From: Pyxidicoccus caerfyrddinensis | GTDB lineage: Bacteria > Myxococcota > Myxococcia > Myxococcales > Myxococcaceae | Reading direction: 5' to 3' | Assembly (NCBI RefSeq): GCF_010894405.1 | Contig: NZ_JAAIYA010000030.1 | Location: 1-64,000 of the forward strand | DNA: 64,000 nt | Shown here: positions 63,601 through 64,000 of the stretch, one piece after another | Position numbering within the stretch: the first letter of the stretch is position 1 | Layout: the number at the start of each line of letters is the position of its first letter | The notes under the pieces: generated by a model | Told to the model about the DNA's origin: nothing | Database searches by the model: none | Seen by the model: only the letters and a program-made list of their open reading frames with translations | Position numbers and translations under genes: made by a program

Positions 63601-64000
63601 GTGGTGAGCGCGCCCCATGTCCGGCGAGTGCTGGAAGGAATGTTCATTCCGGTGACTGCCTGCTACGGCCCGACGGAGGGCACCCTCTTCACCTCCTGCC
63701 ACCGCATGACGGACGTCGCCCACGTGGGCACCTCCGTGCCCATCGGCCGACCCATTGGCAATACGCAGGTATACCTGCTGGATGCCTCCGGCCAGCCCGT
63801 GCCGGTGGGCGTCACCGGAGAGCTGTTCGTCGGTGGCGATGGCTTGGCCCGTGGCTACGTGGGCCAGCCCGCTCTCACCGCGGAGCGCTTCGTCCCGGAC
63901 TCCTTCTCCGGTGTGCCTGGTGCACGGCTCTATCGCACCGGGGACCTCGCACGCTGGCGGAGTGACGGCGTGCTGGAGTTCCTCGGCCGCGCGGACGCGC
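54670..64000 (+). CDS. Non-ribosomal peptide synthetase, 3' end beyond window
   Basis: Open from ATG 54670 to the right edge (about 3110 codons). Domains: C1 about 54772-56085 (HHIVSDG, His170/171); A1 about 56143-57620 (LLYTSGSTGTPKGTA, NSYGPTEATV, YRTGDVVRW, GKVDRKALP); T1 about 57667-57870 (LGGHSLLATQ, Ser1034); A2 about 58081-59545 directly after T1 with no C domain; T2 (Ser1675); C2 about 59866-61180 (HHVISDA, His1865); an A-domain stub 61189-61392; C3 about 61432-62740 (HHIVSDA, His2388); A4 from about 62800 to the edge. It assembles a peptide on phosphopantetheine arms. The N-terminal C domain suggests that it accepts an acyl or peptidyl chain. Product unknown. A start at ATG 54700 is also possible. 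Confidence 0.95.
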   Translation, partial: MDSTGSRMDGGAAALTPEQKRARLAELLRNKAREVHRVPVSFGQERLWFQDRLSPGSAAFNIPVAVRLSGTLDDAALRASLQALVQRHASLRTTFVEEDGRPVQLVAASGSVSLPVVDLQGLPEADRETEAWRRLTTDACQPFDLEKGPLLRTVLYRLGALEHVLLLNLHHIVSDGWSLGVLVRELSALYPALAAGQPSPLPAPRMQYADYAAWQREYLQGEVLESQVRWWRERLDADAVLELPTDRPRPAVPSGRGARLTVVLPPSLLEGLKSLARAEGGTLFTVLLAGFQALLHRYTGQPDIVVGTSVAGRGRADLEGLIGLFTNTLALRTDVSGQPAFRTLLGRVRETTLGAYAHQDVPFEKLVDALKPGRQLSVAPLFQVALTLQNAPMPPLRLPGLVMDAQPVDNRTSKADVSLLAVELPEEQGLRLAAEYNTDLFEPGTVQRLLAHLSTLLEAAVANPDLRISELPLMESAERQRIGGAWTGTSAPFPEACIHTLFEAQARRTPDAVALRFRGQSLTYSQLDVRANQLAHALRRRGVGPETRVALSVERSLELAVGLLGILKAGGAWVPVDPLLPRERLAFMLEDSGASVLVTQSALLERFSEAHHARAICLDSEKDALSRERTEAPVTGVEPCHLAYLLYTSGSTGTPKGTAVEHRGVANLVTQEAVAYGIGPDSRVLQFASLSFDLSVEEVFTTLCSGATLVQAPLEELMPGAPLQKLLRDEAVTVISLTPAALAATPVEELPALRTIISGGETLPAEVVARWATPGRRFVNSYGPTEATVVATLTECVADGRVPSIGRPLANVRAHVLDARGEPVPVGVKGELFIGGVGVARGYAGRPGLTAERFLPDPFSGEAGARLYRTGDVVRWREDGTLEFVGRADAQVKVRGFRIELGEVEAALSKLPPVREAVVMAREDGPGGKRLVAYVVAHEGVQTDSAALRAALKETLPEYMVPSAIVVLPAMPLTPNGKVDRKALPAADLSGMAAREYVAPRTATEERLAGLWQELLGVKRVGAEDSFFDLGGHSLLATQAVSRIRHAFGVELPLRRLFESPTVEAVARLIDEALAGRAAPAPARRQESRPRPTRPLEDVARELESRSSGTRKAVASEEARRLLVEWNATASEYPRDSTLPEVFARVVARSPDKVAVEFGDATLTYRQLDERANQLAWHLRGLGVSTDSRVAVALERSLELIVSLVGILKAGGAYVPLDPGYPRERLAAMVEDAAPHVLITTRAFVEALPAVTHAVLVEEARLSEQPTHAPPHTAHPRSLAYIDFTSGSTGRPKGVGTPQAAVLRTVFGVDYAHLGPDETFLLIAPVSFDASTLELWGPLLHGAKLVVFPPRPPSDLKELEAVLVKHGVTTLHLTAGLFTQVVEHGLTALRGVKQLLTGGDVVSAPHVRRVLEELRIPVTACYGPTEGTLFTSCHRMTDVAHVGTSVPIGRPIGNTQVYLLDASGQPVPVGVTGELFVGGDGVARGYVGQPALTAERFVPDSFSGVPGARLYRTGDLARWRSDGVLEFLGRADAQVKVRGYRIELSEVEAALLACDGVREAVVLAREDAPGDKLLVGYVVGPESPNPGALRALLKERLPEYMVPSAVVVLDAFPLTSNGKVDRKALPTPDATLLRRAPSRAPRTDTEQLLATLYAEVLHTGTVGAEDDFFELGGHSLSATQVLSRIRRAFQVELPLADFFTAPTVEAVARRLEALGAVRNALAVPALKPAPRGESLPLSFAQQRLWFFAKLEPESAAYNLPAAVRLEGVLDVPAFARALRALQQRHESLRTTFRDAEAGPIQVIAPEPPLPAGWMDLETVPEQETALRALVEDEARQVFDFEAGPLWRVLLVRLGEQRHVLLLTMHHVISDAWSMGVLIQELTSLYAAHLEGRTPQLKPLPVQYPDFALWQRGWLRDEALEAQLGWWRRQLHGAPRALELPTDRPRPRTQSFRGAAWPFQFPRALSDAMHALCRREGVTPSMVVLAAFQTLLARYSGQEDVCVGSPIAGRHHAELEGLIGFFVNTLVLRTRLDGDPTFRELLGRVRDVALGAYEHQDVPFEKLVEALRPERDSSRSPLFQVMLAYQNAPMPEMMGPGLSLHRIEVEGSTAKFDLTLALSDTDQGLKGVLEYNTDLFDAATAGRMVGHLRTLLQEALATPERRLSALPMLTSGERHLLFEAWNQPATATAEDACLERLLQAQARLWPEAVAGDHEGHALTWAELHAHSRQVVRGLRARGVVAPAAPPPLVPVPRTGPVPLSFAQQRLWFIDQLEPGGATYNMPAFVRLEGALDVESLRRALSELMRRHEALRTTFIQVDGEPRQRIAPHEELRLDLVDLSGLAPEAAEDTLRGQLRGQLRHSFDLATGPLIHARLWKRGPLEHVLALNMHHIVSDAWSMGVLLREVAALYEAFSHGRPSPLPAPSLQYADYAVWQRQWLQGDVLDEQLSWWRQHLSGLATLELPTDRPRPPVRTFHGAQVPVVLSSVASRALRAVCQQAGATPFMALLAVFQVLLSRYTGQEDIAVGSPIAGRHHGELEGLVGFFVNTLVLRAHVDVRASFLHLLRQVRETALGAYAHQDVPFEQLVEALQPARDLSRAPLFQVLFALQNTPMPSLRHGALSLHPLEVEGAAAKFELQLNLMEAPEGYQGTLDYNTDLFEAQTAARMAAHFVTLVEALATRPDAPLASVSMLTTAERRRLLVEWNATASEYPRDSTLPEVFARVVARFPDKVAVEFGDAALTYRQLNERANQLAWHLRDLGVSTDSRVAVALERSLELIVSLVGILKAGGAYVPLDPTYPRERLAAMEEDARPTVLITTRELLAKLPADGLSTVVLGEVSLAGLPTQAPSMTALPDSLAYIDFTSGSTGRPKGVGTPQAAVLRTLFGVDYAHLGPDETFLLIAPVSFDASTLELWGPLLHGARLVVFPPHSPSDVYELESVLVKHGVTTLHLTAGLFSQMVDSHLPGLKTVKQLLTGGDVVSAPHVRRVLEGMFIPVTACYGPTEGTLFTSCHRMTDVAHVGTSVPIGRPIGNTQVYLLDASGQPVPVGVTGELFVGGDGLARGYVGQPALTAERFVPDSFSGVPGARLYRTGDLARWRSDGVLEFLGRADA
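62761..64000. repeat. Near-copy of 58033-59269 (A2 versus A4)
   Basis: The last adenylation region repeats the second one at an offset of about 4.73 kb, with only scattered differences. The exception is a divergent patch of about 40 codons (58381-58500 in the first copy). The pocket region (FDASTLELWGPLLHGA; ACYGPTEGTLFTSCH) is the same, so both should activate the same amino acid. Confidence 0.88.

Overview
The window is GC-rich, densely packed DNA from a delta-proteobacterial predator, most likely a member of the Myxococcaceae (Myxococcus, Corallococcus or Pyxidicoccus type). This is inferred from a MYXO-CTERM-like sorting tail, a PilT-family retraction ATPase, a membrane-anchored Ser/Thr kinase with the myxobacterial HRDLSPAN loop, large multi-PAS/GAF histidine kinases, many lipoproteins and secreted repeat proteins, and the start of a large NRPS. 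No rRNA, CRISPR array, insertion sequence or prophage was seen.

Layout. 1-4.1 kb: the end of an RND efflux adaptor gene and its complete pump. 4.3-13.5 kb: a cysteine-rich secreted protein, a LOR/SDH-domain (ornithine cyclodeaminase-like) enzyme, a PAS histidine kinase, a tyrosine phosphatase, a LysM/cysteine-peptidase protein, a LysR regulator with a textbook T-N11-A operator, and small membrane and lipoproteins. 12.7-21.3 kb: a lone HELTH metallopeptidase-like protein, a degenerate receiver, a PilT paralogue, a membrane metallophosphoesterase, an AIM24-like protein and a large glycine-rich MYXO-CTERM surface protein. 21.4-25.3 kb: an H-NOX haem sensor, a methyltransferase-cupin pair and a MerR-citrate synthase fusion. 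26.4-34.4 kb: two giant exported proteins in one transcription unit, a Big/Ig-repeat lipoprotein and a sortilin-like BNR protein with a dockerin-like tail. 35-38.9 kb: a compact atpZ-atpI-atpB-atpE-atpF-ychF operon, that is, Fo without F1. 40-50.9 kb: a GAF/PAS histidine kinase, a Ser/Thr kinase overlapping hemL, an aldo/keto reductase with RraA, a WD40 protein and a glycosyltransferase.

50.9-53.3 kb is the most unusual stretch. Two clusters of minus-strand tRNA genes (Val, Arg, Arg, Glu; then Ala, a Leu-anticodon tRNA, and an Asp-like tRNA) are each preceded by a tiny ORF of 46 or 50 codons. Both tiny ORFs end in PGF, share an identical 21-nt translation-start block and an upstream CGTGTCAGG box, and are separated from their tRNAs by hairpins. 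A protein with two evenly spaced Cys4 clusters lies between the arrays on the other strand.

54.7 kb to the right edge: an NRPS gene that runs off the window. Its domain order is C-A-T-A-T-C-(A stub)-C-A. Module 2 lacks a condensation domain, and the third module is cut to about 65 residues of adenylation domain. The second and last adenylation regions are near-copies of each other.

Functional assignments rest on motif recognition by eye. Start codons were chosen from Shine-Dalgarno spacing, overlap with neighbours and protein-family expectation, and alternatives are stated where they matter.
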